From Pseudomonadota bacterium (GTDB taxonomy: Bacteria; Pseudomonadota; Gammaproteobacteria; Burkholderiales; Burkholderiaceae_C): 64,000 nucleotides of DNA. Shown in pieces: positions 51,500 through 60,887 of this stretch. Positions within the stretch are counted from its first letter, which is position 1, and each line of letters starts with the position of its first letter. The notes below the pieces were generated by a model. It did not search any database. It was not told the origin of the DNA and was given only the letters and a program-made list of their open reading frames with translations. Made by a program: the position numbers and the translations under genes. The stretch lies in the NCBI GenBank assembly GCA_018241185.1, contig JAFEEH010000200.1, forward strand, positions 16,218 to 80,217, in the 5' to 3' direction.

Positions 51500-52405
51500 G
51501 TGAAGTTCTCCGTCTTCCAGGTCAGCCGCAAGGGCGGCCGCGTCAAGAACGAAGACCGCATGGGCTACTGCTACACGCGCGAGTCGGGCCTGTTCCTGCT
51601 CGCCGACGGCATGGGCGGCCATCCCGAAGGCGAGGTCGCGGCCCAGCTGGCACTGCAGACCATCGCTGCGCTCTACCAGCGCGAGGCGCGTCCCACGCTG
51701 AAGGACGTCAAGACCTTCCTCGCCTCCGCCGTCATGGCTGCGCACCAGCAGATCATGCGATACGCGAGCAACAAGGCCATGCTCGACACGCCGCGCACCA
51801 CCGTGGTCGCGGCCGTGCTGCAGGGCAACACCGCCACCTGGATCCATTGCGGCGATTCGCGGCTGTACGTTGTGCGCGACGGGCAGATGCTCACGCGCAC
51901 GCGCGACCACTCGCACGCCGAGCGCCCGCGTCCCAATGCGGGCAACGAGCCCGTCAACCGCAACCTGCTGCTCACCTGCCTCGGCTCGCCGAGCACGCCG
52001 CTGTTCGAAGTGTCTGCACCACTCACGCTGCAACAGGGCGACCGGCTCATGCTGTGCTCCGACGGCTTGTGGGGCGTGATGGACGACCTGCTGCTCGTAC
52101 GCACCCTGTCCAACGGCAAGGTGTCCGACGCGGCACCCGAACTGGTCGAGATGGCGCTGCGCCGCGGTGGCCCGAGCGGCGACAACGTCACCTTGATCGC
52201 CATCGAGTGGGAAACGCCCGACGTGCCGGGCGCCGACGCCGGCGTCTCGACCGACGGCATCAGCGACGACGTGTTCGCCTCCACCATCCAGGCCGGCATG
52301 CCCGCCGACGGCGAGATCGACGACCTGGACGACGACGCCATCGAGCGCTCGATCGCCGAGATCAACGAGGCCATCCGGCGCTCCGCGGCCTCGCGCAAGA
52401 GCTGA
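51500..52405 (+). CDS. PP2C-family Ser/Thr protein phosphatase
   Basis: A 301-residue phosphatase with metal-binding acidic residues in [12 protein letters not shown] (motif 1), [15 protein letters not shown] (motif 2), [20 protein letters not shown] and [12 protein letters not shown]. The last 55 residues form an acidic Asp/Glu-rich helical tail. The start is GTG at 51500. Presumed to reverse the action of the upstream kinase. It precedes rph by 34 bp. Confidence 0.93.
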   Translation: MKFSVFQVSRKGGRVKNEDRMGYCYTRESGLFLLADGMGGHPEGEVAAQLALQTIAALYQREARPTLKDVKTFLASAVMAAHQQIMRYASNKAMLDTPRTTVVAAVLQGNTATWIHCGDSRLYVVRDGQMLTRTRDHSHAERPRPNAGNEPVNRNLLLTCLGSPSTPLFEVSAPLTLQQGDRLMLCSDGLWGVMDDLLLVRTLSNGKVSDAAPELVEMALRRGGPSGDNVTLIAIEWETPDVPGADAGVSTDGISDDVFASTIQAGMPADGEIDDLDDDAIERSIAEINEAIRRSAASRKS

Positions 52406-52439
52406 TCGCTTTCTTCTCCTTTTTCTTCTCCGTTCCAGA

Positions 52440-53168
52440 ATGACTGCTTTCACCCGAAGCGGCGGCCGCGCCGCCGACCAGCTGCGCCCCGTGCGCATCA
52501 CCCGCGGCTTCACCATCCATGCCGAGGGCTCGGTCCTCATCGAGTTCGGCCAGACGCGCGTGCTGTGCACCGCCTCGGTCGAGGAGAAGGTGCCCCCGCA
52601 CAAGAAGGGCAGCGGCGAAGGCTGGGTGACCGCCGAGTACGGCATGCTGCCGCGCGCCACCCACACCCGCAGCAGCCGCGAGGCGGCCAAAGGCAAGCAA
52701 ACGGGCCGCACGCAGGAGATCCAGCGCCTCATCGGCCGCTCGATGCGCGCCGTGTTCGACCTCGCCGCGCTGGGCGAACGCACCATTCATCTGGACTGCG
52801 ACGTGCTCCAGGCCGATGGCGGCACGCGCACCGCAGCCATCACCGGTGCCTTCGTGGCGGCGCAAGACGCCGTGAACAAGCTGATCGCCGCAGGCAGCCT
52901 CGCCGCGTCGCCGATCAAGGGCCCGGTCGCCGCCATCTCGGTCGGCATCGTCGGCGGCACGCCGTTGCTCGACCTGGAGTACACCGAGGACTCCGCCTGC
53001 GACACCGACATGAACGTCGTGATGACCGGTGCCGGCCATTTCGTCGAGGTGCAGGGCACGGCCGAAGGCGTGGCCTTCACGCGCGACGAGATGAACCAGC
53101 TGCTGGCCCTGGCTGAGAAGGGCATCGGCGAACTGGTCGGACTGCAGAAGAAGGCGCTATCGAATTGA
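52440..53168 (+). CDS. rph: Ribonuclease PH
   Basis: A 242-residue phosphorolytic 3'-5' exonuclease trimming tRNA precursors. Motifs are [60 protein letters not shown], and [17 protein letters not shown]. The C-terminal end KKALSN and the TGA stop come from a copy of the dispersed repeat, so the natural tail was probably replaced or trimmed. It lies between the kinase/phosphatase pair and rdgB. Confidence 0.96.
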   Translation: MTAFTRSGGRAADQLRPVRITRGFTIHAEGSVLIEFGQTRVLCTASVEEKVPPHKKGSGEGWVTAEYGMLPRATHTRSSREAAKGKQTGRTQEIQRLIGRSMRAVFDLAALGERTIHLDCDVLQADGGTRTAAITGAFVAAQDAVNKLIAAGSLAASPIKGPVAAISVGIVGGTPLLDLEYTEDSACDTDMNVVMTGAGHFVEVQGTAEGVAFTRDEMNQLLALAEKGIGELVGLQKKALSN

Positions 53169-53210
53169 TAGCTGCTTGCGCCCGTCCGGCGGGCGCTGCA
53201 GCCTCTTTTT
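53156..53210 (-). repeat. Dispersed repeat, copy 10 (supplies rph stop codon)
   Basis: GCTATCGAATTGATAGC palindrome, then GCTGCTTGCGCCCGTCC, GGCGGGCGCTGCAGCC and TCTTTTTG. It contains the rph stop and reaches to within five bases of the rdgB start, so it forms the whole spacer. Confidence 0.88.
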
Positions 53211-53214
53211 GTCT

Positions 53215-53841
53215 ATGAAACTGGTCCTCGCCTCGAACAACGCCGGCAAGCTCGCCGAGCTGCAGCAGCTCTTCGGCGCACTCGGCGTGCAGCTCGTGCG
53301 CCAGTCCGAACTCGGGGTGGGCGAGGCCGACGAACCCTTTCGCACCTTCGTCGAGAACGCTCTGGCCAAGGCGCGCCACGCCAGCGCCGCCACCGGCCTG
53401 CCCGCGGTGGCCGACGACGCCGGCCTGTGCGTCGATGCATTCGGCGGGCTGCCCGGCGTCGACACCGCCTACTACGCGACGCAGTTCGGCTACGAGAAGG
53501 GCGACGCCAACAACGTGCGCGCGCTGCTCGAGCAGATGCAGGGCGTTGCCAACCGGCGTGCGGCACTGGTCAGCACATTGGTCGCGCTGCGTCGGCACGA
53601 CGACCCCGAGCCGCTCATCGCCGTCGGCCGCGTGGTCGGCGAGATCATGCGCGAGCCCGTCGGCGACCAGGGCTTCGGATTCGATCCCGTGATGTTCCTG
53701 CCCGCCTTCGGTTGCACCTTCGCGCAGCTGTCGCCCGAGGTGAAGAACGCGAACAGCCACCGGGGCCACGCGGCGCGGGCGATGGTCGAACTGATGCGCG
53801 ATCGCTGGGCGCTGTCGAGCGCCGGCGCCACCCGCGCCTGA
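53215..53841 (+). CDS. rdgB: dITP/XTP pyrophosphatase (HAM1/RdgB)
   Basis: A 208-residue house-cleaning NTP pyrophosphatase. It starts MKLVLASNNAGKLAELQQLF, with the family SNNxxKxxE motif, followed by TFVENALAKARHASAATGLP, VADDAGLCVDAFGGLPGV and GFGFDPVMFLP. The ribosome-binding region is provided by the dispersed repeat (no clear purine-rich site in TTTTTGTCT). Ends five bases before hemW. Confidence 0.95.
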   Translation: MKLVLASNNAGKLAELQQLFGALGVQLVRQSELGVGEADEPFRTFVENALAKARHASAATGLPAVADDAGLCVDAFGGLPGVDTAYYATQFGYEKGDANNVRALLEQMQGVANRRAALVSTLVALRRHDDPEPLIAVGRVVGEIMREPVGDQGFGFDPVMFLPAFGCTFAQLSPEVKNANSHRGHAARAMVELMRDRWALSSAGATRA

Positions 53842-53845
53842 CACC

Positions 53846-55093
53846 GTGAGCATCCCGATCCGGCACGCCGACGCCGCCCTCGCGGGCGCGCCACAGGCCA
53901 ACGATGTGCTGCACATGATGCGGCCCGGCCCGCTGCAGCTGGCTGCGCTGCCGCCGCTGTCGCTCTACATCCACCTGCCGTGGTGCCTGCGCAAGTGTCC
54001 GTACTGCGACTTCAACTCGCACGAATCCAGGACTGGCGAGGCCGTCCCGGAACAGCGCTACATCGATGCCGTCATCGCAGACCTCGATGCCGCGCTGCCG
54101 CTGGTGTGGGGCCGGCCGGTGCACACCATCTTCATCGGCGGCGGCACCCCCAGCCTGTTCTCGCCCGAAGCCATCGACCGCCTGCTGGGCGACGTGCGCG
54201 CGCGCCTGAAAGTCGAGCCCGACTGCGAGGTCACCCTCGAAGCGAATCCGGGCACCTTCGAGCGCGACCGCTTCCGCGCCTTCCGTGCCGCCGGGGTCAC
54301 CCGTCTGTCGGTGGGCGTGCAGAGCTTCGACGACGCGCACCTGAAGGCGATCGGCCGCGTGCACGACCGTGCCCAGGCCATCGCTGCGGTCGAAGAGGCC
54401 GCGAGCGCCTTCGACACCTTCAACCTCGACCTCATGTACGCGCTGCCGGGCCAGACGCTGCAAGGTCTGGATGCGGACCTCGACCAGGCGCTGGCGCTGC
54501 AACCGCCGCACCTGTCGATCTATCACCTCACCATCGAGCCCAACACCTTCTTCGCCAAGCACCCGCCCGCGCTGCCCGACGACGACATCGCCTACACGAT
54601 GCTCGACCGCATCACCGAGCGCACGGCGACGGTGGGCCTGAACCGCTACGAAGTGTCGGCCTATGCGCGCGCCGGCCATGCCTGCGCCCACAACCTCAAC
54701 TACTGGCAGTTCGGTGACTACCTCGGGCTGGGCGCGGGCGCGCACGGCAAGCTCAGCTTCGCGCACCGCATCGTGCGCCAGGTGCGCTTTCGCGACCCGC
54801 AGCGCTACATGGCCAACGCGATGGCCGGACAGGCCGTGGCGCAGAGCGAGGAGGTCGCGCTGGCCGATCTGCCCTTCGAGTTCATGCTCAATGCGCTGCG
54901 GCTGAAGGACGGCTTCACGCTCATGCAGTTCGCCGAACGCACGGGCCTGGCCATCAGCGCCATCCAGCGCCCGCTCGAAGAGGCCGAGCGCCTGGGCCTG
55001 CTGGCGCGCGACCTGCACCGCGTATGGCCGACCGAGCGGGGCTTCGATTTTCTGAGCGACCTGCAGGAACTCTTCCTTCCGCCGGCCGGCTGA
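53846..55093 (+). CDS. hemW: HemW, radical SAM heme chaperone
   Basis: A 415-residue radical SAM protein. The cluster motif is PWCLRKCPYCDFNSH (CxxxCxxC) near residues 48-55, followed by FIGGGTPSLFSPEAIDRLL and GVQSFDDAHLKAIGR. The C-terminal HemN-type domain is present (LPFEFMLNALRLKDGFTL). It lacks the extra N-terminal Cys of true HemN and was often misannotated as oxygen-independent coproporphyrinogen oxidase. The start is GTG at 53846. Conserved order rph-rdgB-hemW. Confidence 0.94.
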   Translation: MSIPIRHADAALAGAPQANDVLHMMRPGPLQLAALPPLSLYIHLPWCLRKCPYCDFNSHESRTGEAVPEQRYIDAVIADLDAALPLVWGRPVHTIFIGGGTPSLFSPEAIDRLLGDVRARLKVEPDCEVTLEANPGTFERDRFRAFRAAGVTRLSVGVQSFDDAHLKAIGRVHDRAQAIAAVEEAASAFDTFNLDLMYALPGQTLQGLDADLDQALALQPPHLSIYHLTIEPNTFFAKHPPALPDDDIAYTMLDRITERTATVGLNRYEVSAYARAGHACAHNLNYWQFGDYLGLGAGAHGKLSFAHRIVRQVRFRDPQRYMANAMAGQAVAQSEEVALADLPFEFMLNALRLKDGFTLMQFAERTGLAISAIQRPLEEAERLGLLARDLHRVWPTERGFDFLSDLQELFLPPAG

Positions 55094-55114
55094 ACAAAAG
55101 TGCAATCGGGCGCT

Positions 55115-55146
55115 GGCGCAGGCGGGGCGGGCGCTGCGGCCAAAGT
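55115..55146 (-). repeat. Dispersed repeat, copy 11 (truncated)
   Basis: GCAGGCGGGGCGGGCGCTGC matches the reverse complement of the element core exactly, but the palindromic arm is missing and replaced by unrelated sequence. It lies 22 bp after hemW. Confidence 0.65.
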
Positions 55147-55201
55147 CGTCACGTTCGTTACCAATTGGGCTGCGCCGTCATCGGCCTAGAATCGGCGGCT
55201 C

Positions 55202-55286
55202 GGAGAGTTGGGTGAGCGGTTTAAACCAGCAGTCTTGAAAACTGCCGACGGGCAACCGTCCGTGAGTTCGAATCTCACACTCTCCG
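55202..55286 (+). tRNA. tRNA-Ser (anticodon TGA)
   Basis: 85 nt. Acceptor GGAGAGT pairs with ACTCTCC; D-arm GGGTGAGCGGTTTAAACC; anticodon TGA in AGTCTTGAAAACT; long variable arm; T-arm GTGAGTTCGAATCTCAC. The bases after the discriminator G are CCG, so CCA is not encoded. Its 3' end faces foreign-looking DNA. Confidence 0.95.
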
Positions 55287-55360
55287 CCGGATGGTCAATA
55301 AAATCAATGAGTTATGAGGGTTTTTGTGGTTTGTCCCACAAAGATGCCCACAAAAAACAT
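55262..55360. other. Candidate attachment site region at tRNA-Ser
   Basis: The tRNA 3' end (GAGTTCGAATCTCACACTCT) is the usual crossover target of tyrosine integrases. Just beyond lie TTTTTGTGG (55321), CCCACAAA (55335) and CCCACAAAAAA (55347), an arrangement like integrase arm sites. No integrase gene remains in the window. The second copy needed to confirm an att site would be outside. Confidence 0.45.
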
Positions 55361-55768
55361 AGCCGCTGTGTCATTCATACTCCACCAAGTCTTAGTGGGC
55401 ACGCAACGGCAGCTGTGGCGATGGCTGGCGGTATTGATGTAAACCTGTTGCGTTGCTGCGTGCGCGATTCGGAGATCCAGCCACATGGTGTTGGTCGATC
55501 AATGTGCGGAAGGCCTTGCCTAGTGCCGCCCCATCAGCGGCATTCAGCAGAATCGTGTCTGCGCAACTCCCGACGCTGGCTGAGACGCATACGCCTCCAG
55601 GCGGACATCCGTATGCAGGTGCGCCGCGGCGCGGTGCATGTCTTCGGCGCCGCCAGACTTCGCCCTGCTTTTGGGTCGCGAGCCGGCACGCATGACGGAA
55701 GCCCACGCGGCGATATTTGTTCACCGCCGCGTTGAGCACCATGGGAGCGACCCCTTCCACGTCCGCCG
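55287..55768. other. Decayed non-coding stretch after tRNA-Ser
   Basis: About 480 bp without a supportable gene. Open frames exist on both strands (for example minus 55392-55781) but have no recognisable domain, uneven composition and overlap the next gene. The base composition is less GC-rich than the chromosome core. Likely remnants of an integrated element. Confidence 0.5.
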
Positions 55769-57856
55769 TTATCTCCTCCACTGAACGACGGCGTCAAGCG
55801 CGATGACGCCTTGGCCCGCTTTCCGAATCACGAGTGGGTTGAGATCGACCGACTCAAGTGCTTCAGAGAACTCTTCGCCAAATCGGCTGAGCGCGAGAAT
55901 CGCGGCCTCAAGCGCGGCAATATCCAAGGGCGCTGATCCTCGGTAACCCGAAAACACTACGGAGGACTTCAGACCACTCACCATTTCTCGGGCCTCCGCT
56001 TGGCATAGCGGCAATCTTCGGACTGTCACGTCCGCAAGGAGTTCGGCTTGGATGCCTCCCATTCCAAAGACGGCGACGAGTCCGAACTGAGGGTCGCGGT
56101 GCAGGCCCAGGATGCACTCGAGGCCCCCGGAAATCATGGATGCCACCACCACGCCCTCGAACGGTCGTCCGGGCATGTGCGTCTCCCAGCGTTCGCACAA
56201 CAAGCGGAACGCGGCCTGGACAGCGGCCTCATCCGTGACGCCCAGGATCACCCCGCCGATCTCCGTCTTGTGCTGAATGTCTGCGGACAACACCTTCATG
56301 ACCACCGGAAAGCCAAGGTGTCGCGCGGCCTCAACAGCCTCCATGGCAGTTGCAGCGAGCGCGGCTGGCGGCGTTGCAATCCCATAGCGGCCCAGCAGCT
56401 GCATGGCCTCAAGCTCGTTCAGTGCACCTAAAACCGCGGGTGAGACAGCGCTGCGCACTGCGGCAGCCACCAGGGGTCGTTTCGCCGCAAAGTGACTTAG
56501 CGCAGCAATCGCATGCATGGCCGAAGATGGATCTTCGAAAGACGCACATCCCAGCGCGTCTAATGCCTGAGTGCGCTCTGACGTGCTCAGCGCGGAGAAC
56601 ACGACTGCTCGATCCGGAAATTCTCGGCGAAGCGTGACGGCAAGATCCTGCTGCAGCCGCCACCCCGCGTCCGTGCGCACGCCGTTGGCCAGGAAGACCA
56701 GCAGGCTGCCATAGCCCCCTTGGTCCAGCATGAGCCGAGCCGTCGAGCCGAGCAGTTCGGGCCTGTGCATGACTTGGGCGGTGATGTCGACGGGGTTCGC
56801 CGCCGAAGCAAAGGGGACTTGATCCAGCACCAGGTCCTGCGCGTCTTGTGGCATGGGCGGCATCGCGAGACCCAGCCGAGCCGCGTCGTCGGTCACGAGG
56901 GCGCCAACGCCGCCGGAGACGGTCAGTACTCCGACGGTCTGGTTGGACGGCCTCGGGAGTGTCGAGAGCGCATAGCCGGCGTTGAAGAGCTCCTCGATCG
57001 AACCTACTCGCCAGGCGCCGTACTGCTTCAGGACGGCATCGAATACCCGGTCATCTCCCGCCAGCGCCGCGCTATGCGAGCTGGCTGCTCTGGCGCCTCG
57101 TGCAGTGGCGCCGACCTTGATGACCACCACCGGTTTGCACGCGGCTTGCGCCGCTCGCAACGACCGGACGAAGCGGTCGCCGTCGCCACACCCCTCCATG
57201 TAGGCGAGGATGGCATCGGTGCGATCGTCGCCCGCCAGCCACTCGATGCAGTCGGCCACATGGAGGTCGGCCTCGTTACCGGTCGTGATCCAATGCGACA
57301 AACCAAGATCGCGTCTGCATGCCATGGCGTATGCGTAGCCGCCGAAGGCGCCGCTCTGGCTCACCATGGCTACGCTGCCCGCGCGTGCCTGAGCGCTCAT
57401 CATGGCTGGGCTGAACGTCGCGTACACCGAGCGCGCGACGTTCACGTAGCCAAGGCAGTTGGGTCCAAGCAGGCGGATCCCGGCTTCCTGCAGCGCGCTC
57501 ACGACGCGCCGCTGCAGCACGGCGCCAGCTTCGCCGATCTCCGCAAAGCCCGCCGAGAACATCACCACATTGCGCACCCGTGCCTGAATCGCATCAAGCA
57601 CGGCCGCCTCGATCTGCTCCGCCGGCACCGCAAGAATGGCCAGATCAATTCCCGTTTGCGCTTCGCGCAGACTCGGCACACACTGCAGGCCGTCGATCTC
57701 GGCGCGGCCCGGGTTTACCAGGACGAGAGCGCCGCTGTAGCCGAAGTGCCTCTGGTAGTGCAGCGGGTAGGCGCCTATTTTTCCGGGTGTGCCCGATGCG
57801 CCCACGATGGCGATCGACCGGGGGGCGAAGAATCCGTCGAGAGAATGCGAGGCCAT
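55769..57856 (-). CDS. Acetate-CoA ligase (ADP-forming) family protein
   Basis: A 695-residue fused acyl-CoA synthetase of the NDP-forming type. The CoA-binding domain begins SIAIVGASGTPGKIGAYPLH near residue 15. The phosphohistidine segment is SSHSAALAGDDRVFDAVLKQ near residue 255. The C-terminal ATP-grasp domain includes KVLSADIQHKTEIGGVILGV. The family interconverts acyl-CoA + ADP + Pi with acid + ATP + CoA. The acid is unknown; location next to a Bug binding protein and a TauD-type dioxygenase suggests a small carboxylate. Ends within the decayed stretch after tRNA-Ser. Confidence 0.87.
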   Translation of the reverse strand: MASHSLDGFFAPRSIAIVGASGTPGKIGAYPLHYQRHFGYSGALVLVNPGRAEIDGLQCVPSLREAQTGIDLAILAVPAEQIEAAVLDAIQARVRNVVMFSAGFAEIGEAGAVLQRRVVSALQEAGIRLLGPNCLGYVNVARSVYATFSPAMMSAQARAGSVAMVSQSGAFGGYAYAMACRRDLGLSHWITTGNEADLHVADCIEWLAGDDRTDAILAYMEGCGDGDRFVRSLRAAQAACKPVVVIKVGATARGARAASSHSAALAGDDRVFDAVLKQYGAWRVGSIEELFNAGYALSTLPRPSNQTVGVLTVSGGVGALVTDDAARLGLAMPPMPQDAQDLVLDQVPFASAANPVDITAQVMHRPELLGSTARLMLDQGGYGSLLVFLANGVRTDAGWRLQQDLAVTLRREFPDRAVVFSALSTSERTQALDALGCASFEDPSSAMHAIAALSHFAAKRPLVAAAVRSAVSPAVLGALNELEAMQLLGRYGIATPPAALAATAMEAVEAARHLGFPVVMKVLSADIQHKTEIGGVILGVTDEAAVQAAFRLLCERWETHMPGRPFEGVVVASMISGGLECILGLHRDPQFGLVAVFGMGGIQAELLADVTVRRLPLCQAEAREMVSGLKSSVVFSGYRGSAPLDIAALEAAILALSRFGEEFSEALESVDLNPLVIRKAGQGVIALDAVVQWRR

Positions 57857-57861
57857 CGGCT

Positions 57862-58848
57862 TCAGTTGGCGGCGATGTGGTTGGTGGTGACCACCTGGCT
57901 CCAGAACTGGATGTCGGACTGGAGGATCTTCTGAAAGTCCGAGGGGCTGGTCGGCGTGGATGACCCGATGTTCAGCTGAGTCAGCCGCGCCCGCATGTCC
58001 GCGTCCTTGAGGATCGCGTTGATCTCGTGGTTGAGCCGCACGACGATCGCCTCGGGCGTCCGCGCGGCAACGAAGACACCGTGCCATCCGTTCGCGTCGA
58101 AGCGGTACCCCTGTTCGTTCATTGTCCGCACCTCGGGCAGCAATGGGCCTTTGACGGTCCCGATGGCACTCACAACCTTGATCGAGCCGCTTCGGATGAA
58201 CGGCAGCGACGACACCGGGTCGACCACTGCCACCTTGACGGTGCCGGCCTGAAGGTCCTGCAGCATCTGGGGTATCGACTTGTAGGGAATGTGGCGCAGC
58301 TGGATGCCGGCCTGGTTCTCAATGGCGGCCATGGTCAGGTGGCCGGGAGAGCCGACACCCCACGAGGCATAGGCGAGCTCTTGCGGTCGCGCCTTGGCAT
58401 AGCGAACGAATTGGTTCATGTCCGCGATGGGCATGTCCGCGGCGACGACCAGGTAGTTTGCCCCGACCCCGATCTGGGTGACAGGTTGCAGGTCCCGCTG
58501 CACATCGAACGGCAGGTCGGTCCGCAATGCCTGGTTCAGCGCGGTGCTCGATGCGCCGGTATAGAGCAGGGTGTAGCCGTCTGGCGCGGAGCGTGCAACC
58601 TCCGACACGGCGATGATGCCGTTGGCGCCGATCTTGTTTTCTACGATCACGGGCTGGCCTACAGCGCTGGAAAGCTTCTGGGCAATCTGCCGTGCAAGGA
58701 TGTCGGGACCGCCGCCTGCGGCGCTGCTCACCACTATCTTGATCGGGCGCTCGGGCCATGGCCCGGCAGCCGCGGCCGCTGCGACCAGACCGAAAGCCAG
58801 CGACACAAGCAACGCGCGCGCCCGCTTGAACGTTTCCAGGTAGTTCAT
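57862..58848 (-). CDS. Bug-family periplasmic solute-binding protein (TctC-like)
   Basis: A 328-residue exported binding protein. Signal peptide RARALLVSLAFGLVAAAAAA, then the Bug hallmarks WPERPIKIVVSSAAGGGPDI (first ligand loop) and QPVIVENKIGANGIIA with APDGYTLLYTGAS. Bug proteins bind carboxylates and are hugely expanded in Burkholderiales. No tctA/tctB membrane genes are adjacent, so transport would use distant partners or the protein acts as a sensor. GGAGAC lies seven bases before ATG 58848; an upstream ATG (58860) overlaps that site. Confidence 0.9.
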   Translation of the reverse strand: MNYLETFKRARALLVSLAFGLVAAAAAAGPWPERPIKIVVSSAAGGGPDILARQIAQKLSSAVGQPVIVENKIGANGIIAVSEVARSAPDGYTLLYTGASSTALNQALRTDLPFDVQRDLQPVTQIGVGANYLVVAADMPIADMNQFVRYAKARPQELAYASWGVGSPGHLTMAAIENQAGIQLRHIPYKSIPQMLQDLQAGTVKVAVVDPVSSLPFIRSGSIKVVSAIGTVKGPLLPEVRTMNEQGYRFDANGWHGVFVAARTPEAIVVRLNHEINAILKDADMRARLTQLNIGSSTPTSPSDFQKILQSDIQFWSQVVTTNHIAAN

Positions 58849-58888
58849 CGTTGTCTCCATCTGATTTTTTTGGCCTACAGAATGCATA

Positions 58889-58910
58889 AGGCCGTCCACA
58901 AGGACGGCCT
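58889..58910 (-). other. Intercistronic hairpin
   Basis: AGGCCGTCC and GGACGGCCT form a 9-bp stem with a 4-nt loop just after the dioxygenase stop. No T-run follows on the minus strand, so it is more likely an mRNA-stabilising hairpin or a weak terminator. Confidence 0.5.
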
Positions 58911-58915
58911 GAAAA

Positions 58916-59797
58916 TCATGCAGCCATCACGTCCAGCGGCCTGGCCACCGACTCGACGGTGCCGGAGCGAGCCGAAACAGGTGGCGCACCGGAAATGGTG
59001 ACTCGGTGCCCGGTGCGCACCTGCGGGAAGTAGTCGAAGATAGCGTAGTGCTGCGTGCAGCGATTGTCCCAAAACGCGATGGAGTTCGCGCGCCAACGGA
59101 AGCGACAGTTGAACTTGGGTGACTCGATGTGGTGGAAGAGGAAATCCAGCAGCGCGTCGCTCTCCGGCCGCCGCATGCCCTTGATGTGGGTGGTGAAGCC
59201 CTTGTTCACGAACAGCACCTTGCGGCCCGTCGCGGGATGAACCGTCACCACCGGATGCTCCGATCGAGGAAAGCCCCCCTCCGGTACCTTGGCCTTGTAA
59301 TGCCCGATGTAGGGTTTGCCGCCATCGTGCACCGCGGTCAGTGTTTCGAGGTAGGCTTGCATTGACGGCGAGAGCGCGTCGAGCGCCGCGTACATGCTGG
59401 CCCACATGGTGTCGCCGCCGACAGGCGGCACCACCTTGAGGTGCAGCATGCTGGCCATGGGCGGCGCGACGTCGCAGGTAATGTCGGAGTGCCAATCTTC
59501 TCCGGCCACCACCTTCGAGTTCTCGTCCGCATGGACGACGAGCAGCTCCGGGTGAACCGGGTGCCGCGCCCGTGCGATCGGATGCTGCTGGAGATTGCCG
59601 AACAGCCGCCCGACCCTCATGTGTTGCTCGAAGGTGACCTCCTGGTCGCGAAAGAAAATGACAAGGTTGTCGTGCAGCGCACGGGTCAGCTCGTCGAGAA
59701 CTTCCCCGCGCGGCTCCTCGCGCAGATCGATGCCGTGGACTTCTGCTCCGATCGTCGGCGTGAGTTTGCGTACGTCCAGGTGGCGGTAATGGCTCAT
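58916..59797 (-). CDS. TauD/TfdA-family Fe(II)/2-oxoglutarate dioxygenase
   Basis: A 293-residue cytosolic dioxygenase. The iron triad is visible: HxD in AGEDWHSDITCDVAPP (near residue 105) and the distal His in WDNRCTQHYAIFDYFPQ, with the 2-oxoglutarate Arg in RTGHRVTI. N-terminal LTPTIGAEVHGIDLREEP is typical of TauD/TfdA. Members oxidise taurine, alkylsulfonates, alkyl sulfates or aryloxyalkanoates. The substrate cannot be read from sequence. Divergent from a LysR gene at 59946, which probably controls the dioxygenase-Bug-ligase operon. Confidence 0.9.
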   Translation of the reverse strand: MSHYRHLDVRKLTPTIGAEVHGIDLREEPRGEVLDELTRALHDNLVIFFRDQEVTFEQHMRVGRLFGNLQQHPIARARHPVHPELLVVHADENSKVVAGEDWHSDITCDVAPPMASMLHLKVVPPVGGDTMWASMYAALDALSPSMQAYLETLTAVHDGGKPYIGHYKAKVPEGGFPRSEHPVVTVHPATGRKVLFVNKGFTTHIKGMRRPESDALLDFLFHHIESPKFNCRFRWRANSIAFWDNRCTQHYAIFDYFPQVRTGHRVTISGAPPVSARSGTVESVARPLDVMAA

Positions 59798-59945
59798 CAG
59801 GTCTCCTTGGGTGTTGCCGTTGCTGCGGAACCCGGCAATGTGATCCGGGCCGCTCGACGCCAGTTTTGAGCACAACCTGCCGAATGCCATCATCACTTTT
59901 GCGGCTGGGATATAACCAGAAGCTCATGCCCGGAGTCGATGGCCT

Positions 59946-60887
59946 ATGAACTTTGAACGCTACGCACGCAGCTCGCTCAAGACGCGGCACCTCAAGCTGA
60001 TCGACTCGCTTGCGCGTCACGGCAGCATCGGAGCCGTGGCCAAGGTCATGTTTGTGACGCAGCCGGCCGTCTCAAAGGCGCTCGCCGAGTTGGAGGAGGG
60101 CATCGGCATCCGCCTGTTTGAGCGGACGGCCGGTGGGGTGGTGCCTACGCCTGCAGGTGCGTGCCTCGTGTCGTATGCACGCAGGATCCTGGGGGAGATC
60201 GACCGCGCCGGCGATGCACTGGCAGCGATATCCGACGGCGTGTCCGAGACGGTGGTCGTGGGCGTCATGCCCGGGCCCGCACGGTCGATGATGGCGCAGT
60301 GTCTAAGCCGCGTGCGCTCGCTCGCGCCACACATCCGTCTTGTCGTTCGCGAAGCACCGATGCCTGCACTGCTGAGCTTGCTGCAGCAGGGCAAGATCGA
60401 CTTGGCGATCGGTGCCGTCATGGACTCATCGTTGCCCGCTCACGCCTGGCTCGAAACACTCTATGAGGACACCATCGTGGTTTGCGCATCGCCGGCATTC
60501 AAGCCTGCCCGTCGGCGGTCTGATCTCTGGGCCGGGTTGTCCACCATGGAATGGATCCTTCCCCCGCGCCAAAACCTCCTGCGCTCGACTTTCGACGAAT
60601 ATCTTGAGCGACGCGCGTTGGGTCCGTTCCGCGCAGTCGTGGAAACCGCGTCGGTCGACGTGACGACCGGGCTGCTGGGATTGTCGACGGCGGCGACGGT
60701 CGTGCCACGACGCCTGGCCGAGCATTGTCAGCGCGCCGGGCTGTTGCGCATCCTCTTCGAACTCGAAGATGTGGGCATGCCCGTGTCGATCTGTGCGAGT
60801 CGTGAACCGGGCCCGGCCGCGGCGATCGTCGTCGGTGCCGCAAAGAGCGCTTCCCAGGGCGCCGTACGTGAAGTTCGTGATGGCTAG
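59946..60887 (+). CDS. LysR-family regulator (GbpR/CbbR-like)
   Basis: A 313-residue regulator. It starts MNFERYARSSLKTRHLKLID; the HTH is HGSIGAVAKVMFVTQPAVSK with ALAELEEGIGIRLFERTAGG following. This opening (LKTRHLKL) is seen in the GbpR-like branch controlling sugar and aromatic catabolism. The 148-bp gap to the divergent dioxygenase gene contains GGGATATAACCAG, and a similar ATATAACC occurs ahead of the second island LysR gene. Likely activator of the dioxygenase operon. Confidence 0.88.
   Translation: MNFERYARSSLKTRHLKLIDSLARHGSIGAVAKVMFVTQPAVSKALAELEEGIGIRLFERTAGGVVPTPAGACLVSYARRILGEIDRAGDALAAISDGVSETVVVGVMPGPARSMMAQCLSRVRSLAPHIRLVVREAPMPALLSLLQQGKIDLAIGAVMDSSLPAHAWLETLYEDTIVVCASPAFKPARRRSDLWAGLSTMEWILPPRQNLLRSTFDEYLERRALGPFRAVVETASVDVTTGLLGLSTAATVVPRRLAEHCQRAGLLRILFELEDVGMPVSICASREPGPAAAIVVGAAKSASQGAVREVRDG

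Noticed and set aside
53846-55093. Oxygen-independent coproporphyrinogen III oxidase (HemN)
   Set aside because: The length, cluster motif and rph-rdgB context fit HemW; HemN proteins are longer and have an extra N-terminal Cys.
55392-55781. 130-codon minus-strand frame after tRNA-Ser
   Set aside because: No domain is recognised, the composition is patchy (runs of Arg/Gly/Pro and Cys) and it overlaps the start of the decayed stretch; treated as remnant DNA.
58889-58910. Intrinsic terminator after the dioxygenase gene
   Set aside because: The stem is strong but the T-run lies on the wrong side for minus-strand transcription; listed as a hairpin only.
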